This document shows positions 42,000 through 52,530 of a DNA stretch of 64,000 nt, piece by piece. Numbering within the stretch: position 1 is the stretch's first letter; each line of letters begins with the position of its first letter. Source of the DNA: Fasciola hepatica (lineage: Eukaryota; Platyhelminthes; Trematoda; Plagiorchiida; Fasciolidae). Below the pieces are notes generated by a model. That model made no database searches. It had not been told where the DNA came from and saw only the letters and a list, made by a program, of their open reading frames with translations. The position numbers were made by a program, and so were the translations under genes. The stretch lies in assembly GCA_948099385.1 (NCBI GenBank), contig CANUEZ040000183.1:1798001-1862000 (forward strand), given 5' to 3'.

Positions 42000-43653
42000 T
42001 AAATCGAAACAGCGATGCATTGGTTCGGTGGTTGTCCTCGGAATAAGTGGGGTGATAGTGACCGTTGACCTTTTGGAATGAACGAACCACAAGCTGTGGG
42101 TTCCTTTTTAAGCTGGGGTAACAAGGCGCCTGAGGTGTAGAAGCTATAAGAGGTAGGCGGATGATTCATTATGAGAGTCGAAGTAACGGCAGAGCTGAGA
42201 AGCACCTGAAAGATAGTGATATGGTGTAGTTACTGCTGAGTTATACCTGAAGTGATGGTGAGCTGGAGTGGACTGGCGAATGGTAAACCCTGGAATACTG
42301 TTTGAGGACCGACGAAGTGTATAAAGTTTCTGGTGTGCTAATCCGGGAAGAGGCAAAGAATAAAATACAGACAAAAAACAGTAGGCATAGCGAAACGAAT
42401 ATGGGCGGTAAAAGTGCAGAATTGGCCAAAAATGTGTAAGACGAGCGTTGATTCATGGGTCATACAATTAAGGTGTTAGTGAGTGATGCTTTTTCGAATT
42501 GGCACAGAACTAGATGATAAAGTGAGTACAAGCAGCAGGGAATTGTAACCCGACCAAACTTGCAATGAGAGATAATATGGCGCAAATGGAGTCAGCATGG
42601 GGAGATTAAAGGTCAGCAAAGCAAATACGAATGGGGGGTAGGTTTATCGTAATAGGAGCAGAAGGTCAATTCACAGAGTTGAAAGGAAGGCATTGGTTTC
42701 AGTTCGAGATACTAGGATGAAGAAGGTAGAGAAAGCATGCCATAAGTGTGTTGGCTGACATGGGGTTTGACAGGTCATTGAGTGAGGCCTTTTTTCAAAA
42801 GTTAGGTCGGTGGAGATGCATTTGTTGGCTAGCGGCATAGCACTGGGAACAGTAAGGTAGGTAGGAATTGCTTGTTTAAAGGCACACTCTGATAAGGAGT
42901 CAATTGTACTGAGGGGCAGCTAGCCTCAGATCTTGGAATAGAGACAGGAAGAATGGGGCCCCAGCTAAATACTGAGTGAAGGGATGGAAATAGGAAAGGC
43001 ATTAGTTTGAGGGGGTAAGAAAAGGAAACATCAAATAAGATGCCGTCGAAAATGGTGACTTGGTTACAGGTTATTGTGAATAGGATTGGTAGGTGAAACC
43101 TTGGGGGCGAATTCAAAGGGGCTCAGTCTTTTGGGGTCCACATCGCCGGCAGGTGGTCAGGGCTGTGTATAGGCCCAAAAGCATTTTAAAAGAAGAGAGT
43201 TGGACATTCTCAGGGACGGTTTTGGGAGAAAGCACCTGATGGATGGCGGTGATTGGACAGGCCTTTAGAAGTGTTCTAACTAGTGGAAGGTCAGTAGGAA
43301 GAGGGCCAGTGGACAGCAAGAAACATCATTTGATTCTGGGAAGAGATACCCATTATAGATGGAAAAACAGGGATAGCTTACTCCAAGGCACCACGAATGG
43401 AATAACTGTGAATGGGAAGGCCAGCCAGATTATTTTCACCGGGCCGTATGACAAATTCGTCTGGTCGAAGGAGGGTTTCAGTGACTGGGATCTCCATGAA
43501 CCACGCGGAACTTCGGCCCAAAAGACAGAATAAATCACTTGGCAAGGTAAAACGGGTTTTAGACCGATCATTGCCGTGGAAGGAACATTTGTATTGGTGT
43601 TATCGGTAAGGAGGAATAGGGGGCCATGGCAAATAAGGGAGATTACCACATTG

Positions 43654-43692
<39 letters not shown>

Positions 43693-45060
43693 TATGTAGG
43701 AATAATATTTGACCCAAGTCACTGTCGTGAGTGACTACACTGGTCATGAATTTAGGAGAACATAAGTTACAGTCGATCAACGCAGCTTGAGACCTGTGGG
43801 ACGGGTATGAAGAAAGCCGGGAGGGGAGAGGGTCTTACAGACCACATATCGGAATTTGCTGTCAAGTATATGATGAAGATGCGGTCAGAGTCATCAGAAA
43901 TGTGAAAACATATAACTGTAACAGAGTTTTCTGCGGTAATTGCGGACGACGAAACTCTGCTGAGCTCCAGTTGATGGGATTGTTAACAGAGAGAGTTAAG
44001 AGATCTGGGTTGATCAGGGGGTGATCTGTCTGGTAATCAAGAGACAGTGTACAATGTGTTTAGGTTATGCCGCTCAGGAATTTTACAGACTATCGATGTG
44101 GCAATAATAGACCGATAATTTTAAAGCTCGTGCTACTAATGTGACCCTTACTTCGATTGTGAGTTACGCGTGGACATACAAAGGGAGCGCATAGGCGGAA
44201 CAAGTTGATGCGATAATGAATGGGCAAAGTAAACGCAGGCAAATCAGGTACAACCCCCAACAGTAAGGCCAAAAAGTCTAACAACTAGAACCGGATTTCA
44301 CCAAAAGCCATTTTCTGACACGACAGCCATGGCAGTCAGAGACCAAATCAAACGGATGCCACGGCACACATGACCGAAACATAGGCAAGTGTTCAGAAGT
44401 AGTGGCTGATGTGCGCTGTATCTATTCGAGGATCAACCGGAATTATCCACCTTCTAAACAGAGCAGTAACGAGACTATGGCTTGGAAGGATTTCTATAAA
44501 CGTATGTTACCGCCGGCCCCTTTGGAACGACGGATGACAAAGAAGTTTTCTTCTGAGCGATAATGGGGCCGCCACGTTTCGAGATTGTTTAAAATTGAGC
44601 AGCAGGAAGGATAAGTAAGCAAAAACCAAGGGAAGACGGACTCGTGTGAGACACTCTGATGAAGATACAACCGAAGAGGTGGATTTTTCGATATTAGAAT
44701 TAGTGAAATGAATCAATGGAAAACGGAATGAGTTGTAAGAGAGCACGAAAGAGACAGGAAGGTGGGGGCTGGTATTGAACAACGAAAAGAGTAATAATCG
44801 GATGCTTTGTTAGCTGACTTAAGGGGACTGGCGGTAGATTAGCGAAGACGAGGAGTTCGGGTGGGGCAAGAATGGGGAGGTTGGACCCTTTTCAGAAGAG
44901 TTGCCGGTAGCCCGTCTTTTGAGCGTGCCCTGAGGGAGTGGCATTTATCCGTTTCTGACATAATTCAGCCTTGCATCGCAGTTCCATGTTCAGCTGGATG
45001 ATGCCCGGGAGGGTTGAGAAGTCGTGTGCTGTGATATAGGTAGGAAGCAGCTCAGTATGC
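42000..45060 (-). repeat. Purine-rich plus strand, probably the 3' part of reverse LINE copy D
   Basis: It continues directly from the reverse-strand endonuclease at 45.07-45.7 kb. Reverse frames (44,782-44,507, 43,649-43,353, 42,456-42,241) are Ser/Leu/Phe-rich with no clear RT motif, so the RT of this copy is lost or unreadable. A (TA)n run sits at 43,656-43,688. Confidence 0.4.
43656..43688. repeat. (TA)n microsatellite
   Basis: About sixteen TA units followed by a short AT-rich tail. Confidence 0.9.
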
Positions 45061-45067
45061 TAACGCC

Positions 45068-45720
45068 TCAAGAGAGACAGGATGAACTGCGGGGCTGGGG
45101 GCTCAGATCCATATGTGGGCAGAAGTTCGGGCAGTGTGAGAGGTCGGAAAAGAGAGGGTGCACAGAGGTGTGATGGTCAGAACACTTGGCCTTTGATACG
45201 GGGGCTGATTGTCGTTGGATAGCTGAGAGAAAGGCAAATGGTGTGAAAAGAGGATTTGATTCGGTTCTAAAGGAAGTGGCTGAATTCACATGAGGCAGTA
45301 CAGTGGACTCTACCTCGGAAGAGAACAGCGACCCGGGTAGTGATATCAGGTATGTCGGTGGAGAATGCCCGGTCCAAGGCTTAGTTCCCTCTGGCGGGGA
45401 GGGCAACGTATTGGCCAACTTGCAAAAGCGAAAGCTTGGGAGGAATTTGGGCTGGGTCGAGAGGCAAGTGGGAAGTGAGTAGCAGATCAGGGAGAGGTTG
45501 AAGTCACCCATTACTTTTTAAGCACTGGCAAAGTATTTGAGTAAGGCATTTGAAATATTCTCAGTTGAGACTGTTTAAGAGAGATTCAGACCTGGAGAAC
45601 TGTGGCTGCTGCCAGGAAGAGTGTCCTAGTCAGAGGGGTAGATGTACAACCACGCTGAGTATTTGACAAGTCTAAAAGAGTTGAGGTTCACCGTACAGGT
45701 GTGGGCGGTACATCTCATAG
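45068..45720 (-). pseudogene. LINE copy D, endonuclease remnant
   Basis: The reverse frame 45,511-45,068 begins MGDFNLSLICYS, matching the GDFNVPEICW of the intact LINE endonuclease, and continues with a Phe-Leu-Pro-Ser-Phe-Arg-Phe-Cys-Lys-Leu-Ala-Asn stretch in register. Near its end KCSDHHTSV keeps the Ser-Asp-His catalytic triplet. Upstream on the reverse strand (to about 45,700) a broken frame matches the region before GDFN. The frame is open for 147 codons, longer than in the other dead copies, but it is flanked by breaks. Confidence 0.7.
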
Positions 45721-45724
45721 AATC

Positions 45725-47215
45725 GAGAATGGCCACCATTTTTGGCCGGAAGTTGCCGGAGAATAGAAAAGATTCAAATACGCAGACGTTATCCAGTGCG
45801 AATCACTAAACGGGCCGGATCCAGTTACTTGTGTCGCTTTATGATCGGATGTTTGAGCCCAATTTCATAGGTGTGAACGTTTATGACTGTGGGATCCGGA
45901 AATGATGAGAAAACGTAGGACTGAGTAAAGCCTCCGCGGAACAGAAGTACTAATTCCAATGCGGGGCAGTTGTCAGTGTTATGTTGGTTGGGAATAAAAA
46001 CTGGTCAGATTGTTGGGTAAATGGAAGTAAGAGAGAGGATGTTGTTTGAAGGGGAGCTGTGAGTGCTTAAAGCCCTTCCAAGTGAGCTCAAAGATCGCTG
46101 GGATGATCCTTCATATAAATCTTGAAGGGCTAGTGAACGAGACCCGTAGAAAGGTCAGCTGTAGGCCAGGTAAATGGTGGACATCGATGCAGAAAAAATG
46201 GTGGTCATGCCCCTAACCAGACTAATTTTTACCAGCTAAAGTGAGGCAGATAGATGGACGCAGGCTTAAGAGTGTGCTGATGGGTTACTACACAGGGTTC
46301 AAAGGAGCGGTGTTAGGAATTTGAGGATGTACAAAAGGTTCAAGGCTCATGAAGAGTAGGGGAACCGGAAGGTGAGAAAGAGGTAAGGAGGGTCGGGAAT
46401 ATCGGATCATAGACTTACCTAGTGGTGTCCGAGCCAGAATGTACTAATCCTGGTCGGGACGTAGTCTGTTCACATATCCACTGCTCGATCAAACAAATAA
46501 CCAATTCGCTCTTTCTGGACAGTACATCGGAGCCCCAAAGAAATGCGTAATCCAAGTTCATTTGGAACCCAGAGCAAAACAGCATTTGCTCCGCGTATTC
46601 CACCGCACTACTTGTGAGCTGAAATACTGGCAAATAGCAGCCACACCCTCGTCAGTGAGCTTCAGTCACTATATGGCCGTGAAATGGCTAAGATTGGGAT
46701 GAAAATTTGTAAAAAGGGACCTTCCACCAGAGGGAGTAGGGAGCCGGTCTTCTGTGATACGAGTCAATGGAGCACATTTTGCACGTTCCGTCGGGCCCGG
46801 TAGGGAATTCTGTGAGTGTGACTGCCAGAATATCAACGTAAACAAATGGAAGTCTATATTTCCTCAGCACGAGTGGGCAAGGTGAACTAAACCATAATGA
46901 AACGGCTTGTCTTCGTTCGGTGCGACTCACCACCACACATCGTCCAAAATGTTATCTCAACAATAAAGCACGTAATGGAAAAACTAGATGCGTCAATCGT
47001 GGGATGAATGGTAGCCACGAAATAGCATCTGCTGGATTACTCTGGGAAAGAGTGGTTCGAAATCCACCAGGGAAACCTTGATGTACCATAGGTGGAGTCC
47101 TACTTGTCCGGGATATTACAGTGGTGTTATGAGTGAATAACAACGGTGCTTCGTAAGTGTGCGATGTCCTACTGAAGTGTACTAGAGTGAGACACTACGT
47201 AGGGCTTGTTGACGA
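45725..47215. other. Unassigned; left part may be the 5' end of LINE copy D
   Basis: The purine-rich composition of copy D continues to about 46.4 kb. Reverse frames at 46,633-46,415, 46,936-46,688 and 47,143-46,952 show no secure domain; a Ser-Asn-Pro-Ala-Asp-Ala-Ile-Ser stretch in the last one recalls retroelement linkers but is too short to call. Confidence 0.35.
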
Positions 47216-47219
47216 TACG

Positions 47220-48780
47220 CGAAATTTTCATTTAGCAAACCGAAGCCCAGAGTAAATTAGGCCGGTACAAATTTACCGAGTACGAGCTAGAAACACTGAA
47301 GAAAATATATGACAAAAACCTAACGGTGAAGTGCACTCTCTTTAGCCATTTTTTTCCAACACCGTCAGCAGATGAGAGCTTGGAGAACTCCGTAGCTGGC
47401 GAAGGTCAGCTAAGGCTCCCAAAGCACTCCCCCAATACTGACTGTCCTGAATTTTTGGGTTCTGCTTTGAATGACAACCAGTTCTGTGACATAACACTTC
47501 AACCAGAAAGTGCTCCGTGATAGCCTTAAGTAACTAGAGTAATGCCTTGCTCAGAGAAGGGTAAGAGAAAAGCTGAAAATGCCTGAAAATTCTCGGGAAA
47601 ACTGACGGCCGTGAAAGCTCATATACCAACATGGATTTAGATGGTCATAGAAATATCAAACTGTCGAACGTAGAAAAAGATGTTCTGCCTAGTGGGAGAA
47701 CAATTTATTATGAATGTTTGCCGCAGTCTAGGGATTCTTTCAGACCACGGATGTAAAACTGACATGTTAGAACAATTGTTCCTCTAACTGAGACTGCAAA
47801 AGGAGCGATACGGTTTCCGGTGGATCTTAATCAGGCCGTATTGGATTTCCAGTCGATTCAAAGAATGAATAAGGAATGAATCTTTTATTCATCTATCTTG
47901 TTACTGTTGCGGGAAGGCGGAAGATGCTGTTCTTTGTTTCCCGTCAGCATAGGGTTTATAAGAGCCCGAAGTGTGCTAATGGAAATATTCGGTCAGCAAA
48001 ATTATGTTGTGCGGTCTATGGTGGTCGGGGTGACCACACTCAAGGGGTCCAGGTGGACGTGGATTCATCGGTGACTTATAAGGAAAAATTATCAGTTTTG
48101 CTGACGCCTCAGAACAGTTGAAGCATCGCTGATCTTGACCCGGACCAAACTATTAAATCCATGTCCGACAAATAGCTGCTGTATGTATCCGAAGTCAGTG
48201 TCAGATGATCAGCGGACAGTTTTCAAGGTGATAGAGAAACACCATTTGGAAACCCATGCCAATCTCCACTATTTTAAGATAGATTGCAGAAAAGTCGGCT
48301 AATTTGCTTGGTTTAGAAACGAGAGGCTGATAGGCAGCCTAATTGGGAAGAACACTACCCATGGAAACGCATGCAAACTACGGACCAACGAGATGTGGAG
48401 TTCAAGCCTCAGTCGATGGTATACTCTGGTGATCCGCTGCAATTTTCGAATACTTGCTGTTTAAAGTCATTGGGATTTCGTAGGTAAGTTGATGCTGTGC
48501 TTCACCTGTTCATGTCCTTACTGTGGTGCCGAAGTTCTACCGGATTTCGGTGTACGCTGGCACTCGTTAACCAAGTTGCAGGTTGGGACTTCGACTTTTG
48601 TCTATGTTCCTCGTTCATAGTTAAAAGCGGTACACATGGCCGTTTAACTGCCAAAGGTGGTATAAATAAGTGCAAAATGAAGCAAAGATGAACAAGTTTT
48701 TGGGCTGACCATGCTGTTGCTGTTTAGCATATGCGAAATGAGGGAAGTTTATTTCGAACTTTCACCTAAAAAAATGTGCT
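47220..48780 (+). other. Exon-like frames, possible host gene, 5' part
   Basis: The base composition is balanced and unlike the flanking repeats. The frame around 47,250-47,520 is open (YKFTEYELETLKKIYDKN near its start) and is preceded by a pyrimidine-AG that could be an acceptor. A second frame at 47,876-48,121 and a Cys-containing frame at 48,490-48,600 (Cys-Pro-Tyr-Cys-Gly) follow a GTAAGT-like donor at about 48,482. I do not recognise a family and cannot prove any exon. Confidence 0.25.
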
Positions 48781-48795
48781 AACATTGCGGACACA

Positions 48796-48998
48796 TTATT
48801 CTAAGCTGGGGGAAACATAAAAATGCGAAGTTCATTCCAGCTGGCCTCGCGCTTTGGTTAATGAGATTCGATACAGGCAGCGCAACCTCAAGCTGTGAAA
48901 GATCTGAACTATTACGGTTACTGGAAGATATCACCGGGGATGAAGGTTTGTCTGTTCACTCGGAAGTGCTAGATCAGAAGTTGCCGTGGTTTGTTCAG
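48796..48998 (+). CDS. Candidate host-gene exon 1 of a short-intron pair
   Basis: From after a TAA at about 48,793 the frame is open to 48,998, where CAG|GTCAGT is a good donor. The encoded piece starts with a Cys-Gly-His, has an Ile-Pro-Ala-Gly-Leu stretch and ends SELLRLLEDITGDEGLSV...LPWFVQ. The exon would end in phase 0. The exon's 5' limit is not known; an acceptor may lie at the CAG before 48,880. The protein family is not recognised. It is listed because donor, phase and the following acceptor agree with each other. Confidence 0.35.
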
Positions 48999-49042
48999 GT
49001 CAGTTCCTGTGCTCAATTTAAGTTAATAAGTTTTATTCGCAG

Positions 49043-49158
49043 ATGAAAATGTTATTGTGTTTGTCGAGGATACTGAGATACAAGCAGTATTTGACTGTCC
49101 TTATCGAGGATATGTCCCATAGGTTTGTGAGCTTACGATCACGGATCGATAACAAGGT
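49043..49158 (+). CDS. Candidate host-gene exon 2
   Basis: It follows a 44-bp putative intron (48,999-49,042, GT...TTTTATTCGCAG), a size common in flatworms. In phase 0 it encodes a Leu/Arg-rich, helix-like piece (MKMLLCLSRILRYKQYL..., then FVSLRSRIDNK) and could end at AAG|GTTAGA. The reading frame stays open past this donor to 49,252. No family is recognised and the call is only a suggestion. Confidence 0.3.
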
Positions 49159-49259
49159 TAGAAGTAGTCCTGGACACGAAAACTTCTCGCTGTTCTTGTC
49201 AGTTGTTCGCCGGCCATTTTGTATTAAACAAAGAAGGTTCTCGGGAGGGTGAGTAAGTT

Positions 49260-52200
49260 TTTCTCGAGTTGTATAAGAGAATAGGTAAGCATTTGCTTCC
49301 AACTAATGGCTCATTTACTCGGAGTCCGTGAGTTTCTAATTACTGGAAATTCTCCCAAGGTGACATGGGCTACTGTGCCTTCCTCTTAGTTTAAGTGCGG
49401 AAAAGAATAAGCTAAGCATCAGGGTTGAGAAATCACATTTTCAAATATTCAATCGGCCCTTATATAAGTGGCAATATCTCCCTTTGCCGATGGCTTCAAA
49501 ATGGCTTCAGAGAGTTTCATCACTAGGATAAGATAACTGAATATAATTTTCTGGGATAATAGCTGCAAATAAAAGGTTGTCTTAGTTTTGAGCAGAAATG
49601 CAGATGTAGCAGCGTTGAGTACTCATTTTCTAAATGCTTCAAGAAAAATAAAGGCTTTAGAGTCCTTCCGTTGCAAGCCGTCGATAGGCTGATTGAGAAA
49701 TTTTCAACCACCATGGATATATATAGGGACGATATCACAAGGAAATGGTGTGGCTACTAAAGTTCTTGAGCTTGCTCGAAGTTGGCGGGAGAATCATGAA
49801 TAAGTATCTTACAGTGCCGTCTTCGAAGGGATTCAGTTATCTGGGGAAGCTCACACGCTCAGTGAGCTGTTATTGCCTAGAGAAAATGACTTTACGCACA
49901 GAGCAGATTTCGAGCTTTCCCGCGTAGGGCTCTGGTGGGGCTTTCAGAGTATCGCCGGTGATTTCAAAAAATATGAAGTTAGGAATATTCCGCGTATAGC
50001 AAGAATGAAAAAATGGCCGAACGCGAGGGATAATTTAAAAATGTTCGAACTTTTAAGAGTATTCACCGAAGGCTTACGAATGCTAATGTTTATTAGAACA
50101 TACTGAAGGGCTGCGCCCAGGTAAAGATTATTTAGTTAGGAAGGTAAGAGCTTGAATCAATAATAACTTGGGGCGGAATATGCAAAAGCCTTGTTTGCAG
50201 ACTGGGTCAGCTGGTCAGACAATATCCACGAAATTTCAATAGTACATTCATTCTCCTCGATGACGATTGTTTTTTTCATCGCAGCTGTTGAAACGGTTTT
50301 ATGTACAAATGGTTAAAGTAATCTGGACAGTCTTCTACATAATACACGCACCGTTATCCGTGTATTATTTTGTCAATACAGAATAATCGAGCTGGTTATT
50401 ACTATTTCTCATTAGGGTTTGTCCTCCTTTTGCTTTTGGCGTCATAAGCCTTGGACATTTAAGACGTATTCTCTCGGTTCCTCACTTATTACATTCGTGT
50501 ATAATCGCGTTTCAAGGTGCTAATACCTGAACAGTTCACACATTTGTTTACACTATTACCGTAAGGTAATCTTCGTGAGTATTCCTTTCGTAAGACTCTG
50601 CTGAGTCTCGAACTCTTAACGTAATCGCTCCCATCACTGCCCTCCACCCGCACTCGCTGCACATTAATGGCATGGACAGTTTTAAAGCAGAATTCATTCA
50701 TTCATATTCGCTTGTGCTCTAGCTTTCCTCAAAATATTCAGCTTATACTTATTTGGGAACAACTATCTTTCTTGTATTCTAACCACAGCCTAATTCGCAC
50801 CTTTGTAACCGATCTACCAATTCACGGCTTTCATAATTGCTGACTGTATTACAACTGAACTACGTAACATTTTCACTTAGCTGCTTTCCAAGTGAACGGC
50901 TGTATTTTCTGCTCTGTCCCGATTTTCAGAGTTTCCGCCCCTGGTTCTTTGTTTCTAACAAGCCTAGCCACAAAAGTTTGATAAAAACTGTAACTTAACT
51001 GAAATTGTTTTCTACTGCCCTCAGCGGTGTTCCGCCAGTATCGTGCTTAGAGCTGGTGAGACCAAGATTCCGCTGGATTGAGAGGCTTGGACATCCGGAC
51101 ATTTGCAACAAGATCCAGTGATAGATTACCGGTCAATATGTTTGTTATCTCGCAGTGGAGGGCTCTGGATATCTTTTACTTTATTGTTTATTTTTCTGAA
51201 CTTTTGAATACTCGATACATTGGCTGCAGCTAAGCCCATCGGTTTTCTGAGCTCGAAAGACGAGTAGAAAGCGGTTGAATCTATAAGTTTTACCCAGTCA
51301 ACATAAATTAATCGGCAAGCATTGATGGAAGCCGGCGGTGATCGGAGTTCGTGGAGGCTGATAAATATCCCGCCAGTTCACTGAATAAACAAAGCATAAC
51401 TGATATTTTAGTGGGGTAACAAGATGAATAAGGAGGCTGAGAAGGGTACATTTAGATGACAACCTTTGATCGAAGTAGTGAATTTTAAGGGGCAGGTCAT
51501 CTGCTAGTCTCGGTTTCAGCAGTGGTCCGTCTTGACTAAAAGAACCTGCACACTCGTGCTGTGGGCAGACTGCTTCCCTGCCAGAAGAGTGTAACTATTT
51601 CTGTATTCACGTGGTAGTCCACTCTGGGATCGATTGTTTGGAACCAATTTTGTGACAAACGTATTAGGACTGAGTAGAACCTCTATGGTTGTCTTTTCGT
51701 CAGCCTAAACATCAGAGTCGCGAATATTGAAATAACTCAATCGTTTTTTACTGACTCCTTTTAACAGACAGTAGTCCGATTCATGGCTAAAAGAGACAAG
51801 CCGTAGTTCACCTTTTGCCATAAAGGAAGTAATTTCGAAGGAGCTCAGGCTGAGCTCCGCTTTGATCCCCTCGCTAACCTAAGGTTAAGCATTCATAATT
51901 ATCTGCCGGAAGCTGAGATTTATTGCATTTTGGCCCTCCTCATTCCGGTCGAGTTGCAGGTGGTTGCGAGCAAACGAATTTTTCTCTTTGTAGAACATTT
52001 TGTGTTTTACCTGGGAAGCAGCAACCCTTGCTCCTAAAATGAAGAAGTGCTAACTGACCAGCCGTTGTTTCCGTCGACTGGGGATGAACTGAGAAGGGCT
52101 GATTATGAAGACATTTTCGTCACTCAGGAGTAGCCAAAAGCTAGTAGGTTGCTAGGATTTCTAGCGATATTTGGCCGAATCCTGGGAAAGATCGGATGTC

Positions 52201-52470
52201 ATCCGATGCGTTTTAGAAAGGATGAAAGGTGGAAAACTTATCAATTATGGAAGAGGATCCGACATCGCCTGAGGGGTGGGGGAAGCAAAAAGCTGAATTA
52301 CCTGGTATTATTTATTGCAAAATCTGGTCGCGTAAACCAGTGGACTTAAAGAGTTGTGGAAGCAGTTTTGAGTGGCGATAATTATCACGTAAAATAATTA
52401 TAAGTGTAATTATTTTCGGGTACTTAAACGTGGGATGTCGGAAAGCTGAGCGTACTTGACGGGGGCCGTT
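49260..52470. other. No feature recognised
   Basis: Short frames only. Two plus-strand frames at 49,745-49,927 and 49,873-50,106 overlap and could contain further exons of the candidate gene upstream, but no splice pattern convinced me. From about 50.1 to 52.4 kb I see no gene, tandem repeat or retroelement domain. Confidence 0.4.
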
Positions 52471-52475
52471 GGCTG

Positions 52476-52530
52476 GATAATAATAACAATGGTACATTTC
52501 GGACGAGCTGGAAGCTAGCAAGCAATACAC
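52476..52530 (-). repeat. Reverse-strand LINE 3' end with (ATT)n tail
   Basis: Read in reverse: a GAAATGTACC block followed by ATTGTTATTATTATC. It matches the LINE 3' ends at 13.65-13.69 kb (GAAATATACC then ATT units) and 16.85-16.90 kb. It marks the downstream end of a reverse-strand LINE, perhaps the copy coded at 57.15-59.56 kb, although the 4.6-kb distance is larger than the 1.9-kb 3' region of the intact element. Confidence 0.55.

Noticed and set aside
47040..47075. A GTGGTTCGAAATCCAC stretch that resembles a tRNA T-arm
   Set aside because: The loop has the wrong size and no D-arm, anticodon arm or acceptor stem could be placed around it.
46952..47143. Reverse frame with Ser-Asn-Pro-Ala-Asp-Ala-Ile-Ser, recalling BEL or gypsy linkers
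   Set aside because: The match is eight residues long and no neighbouring retroelement domain supports it.
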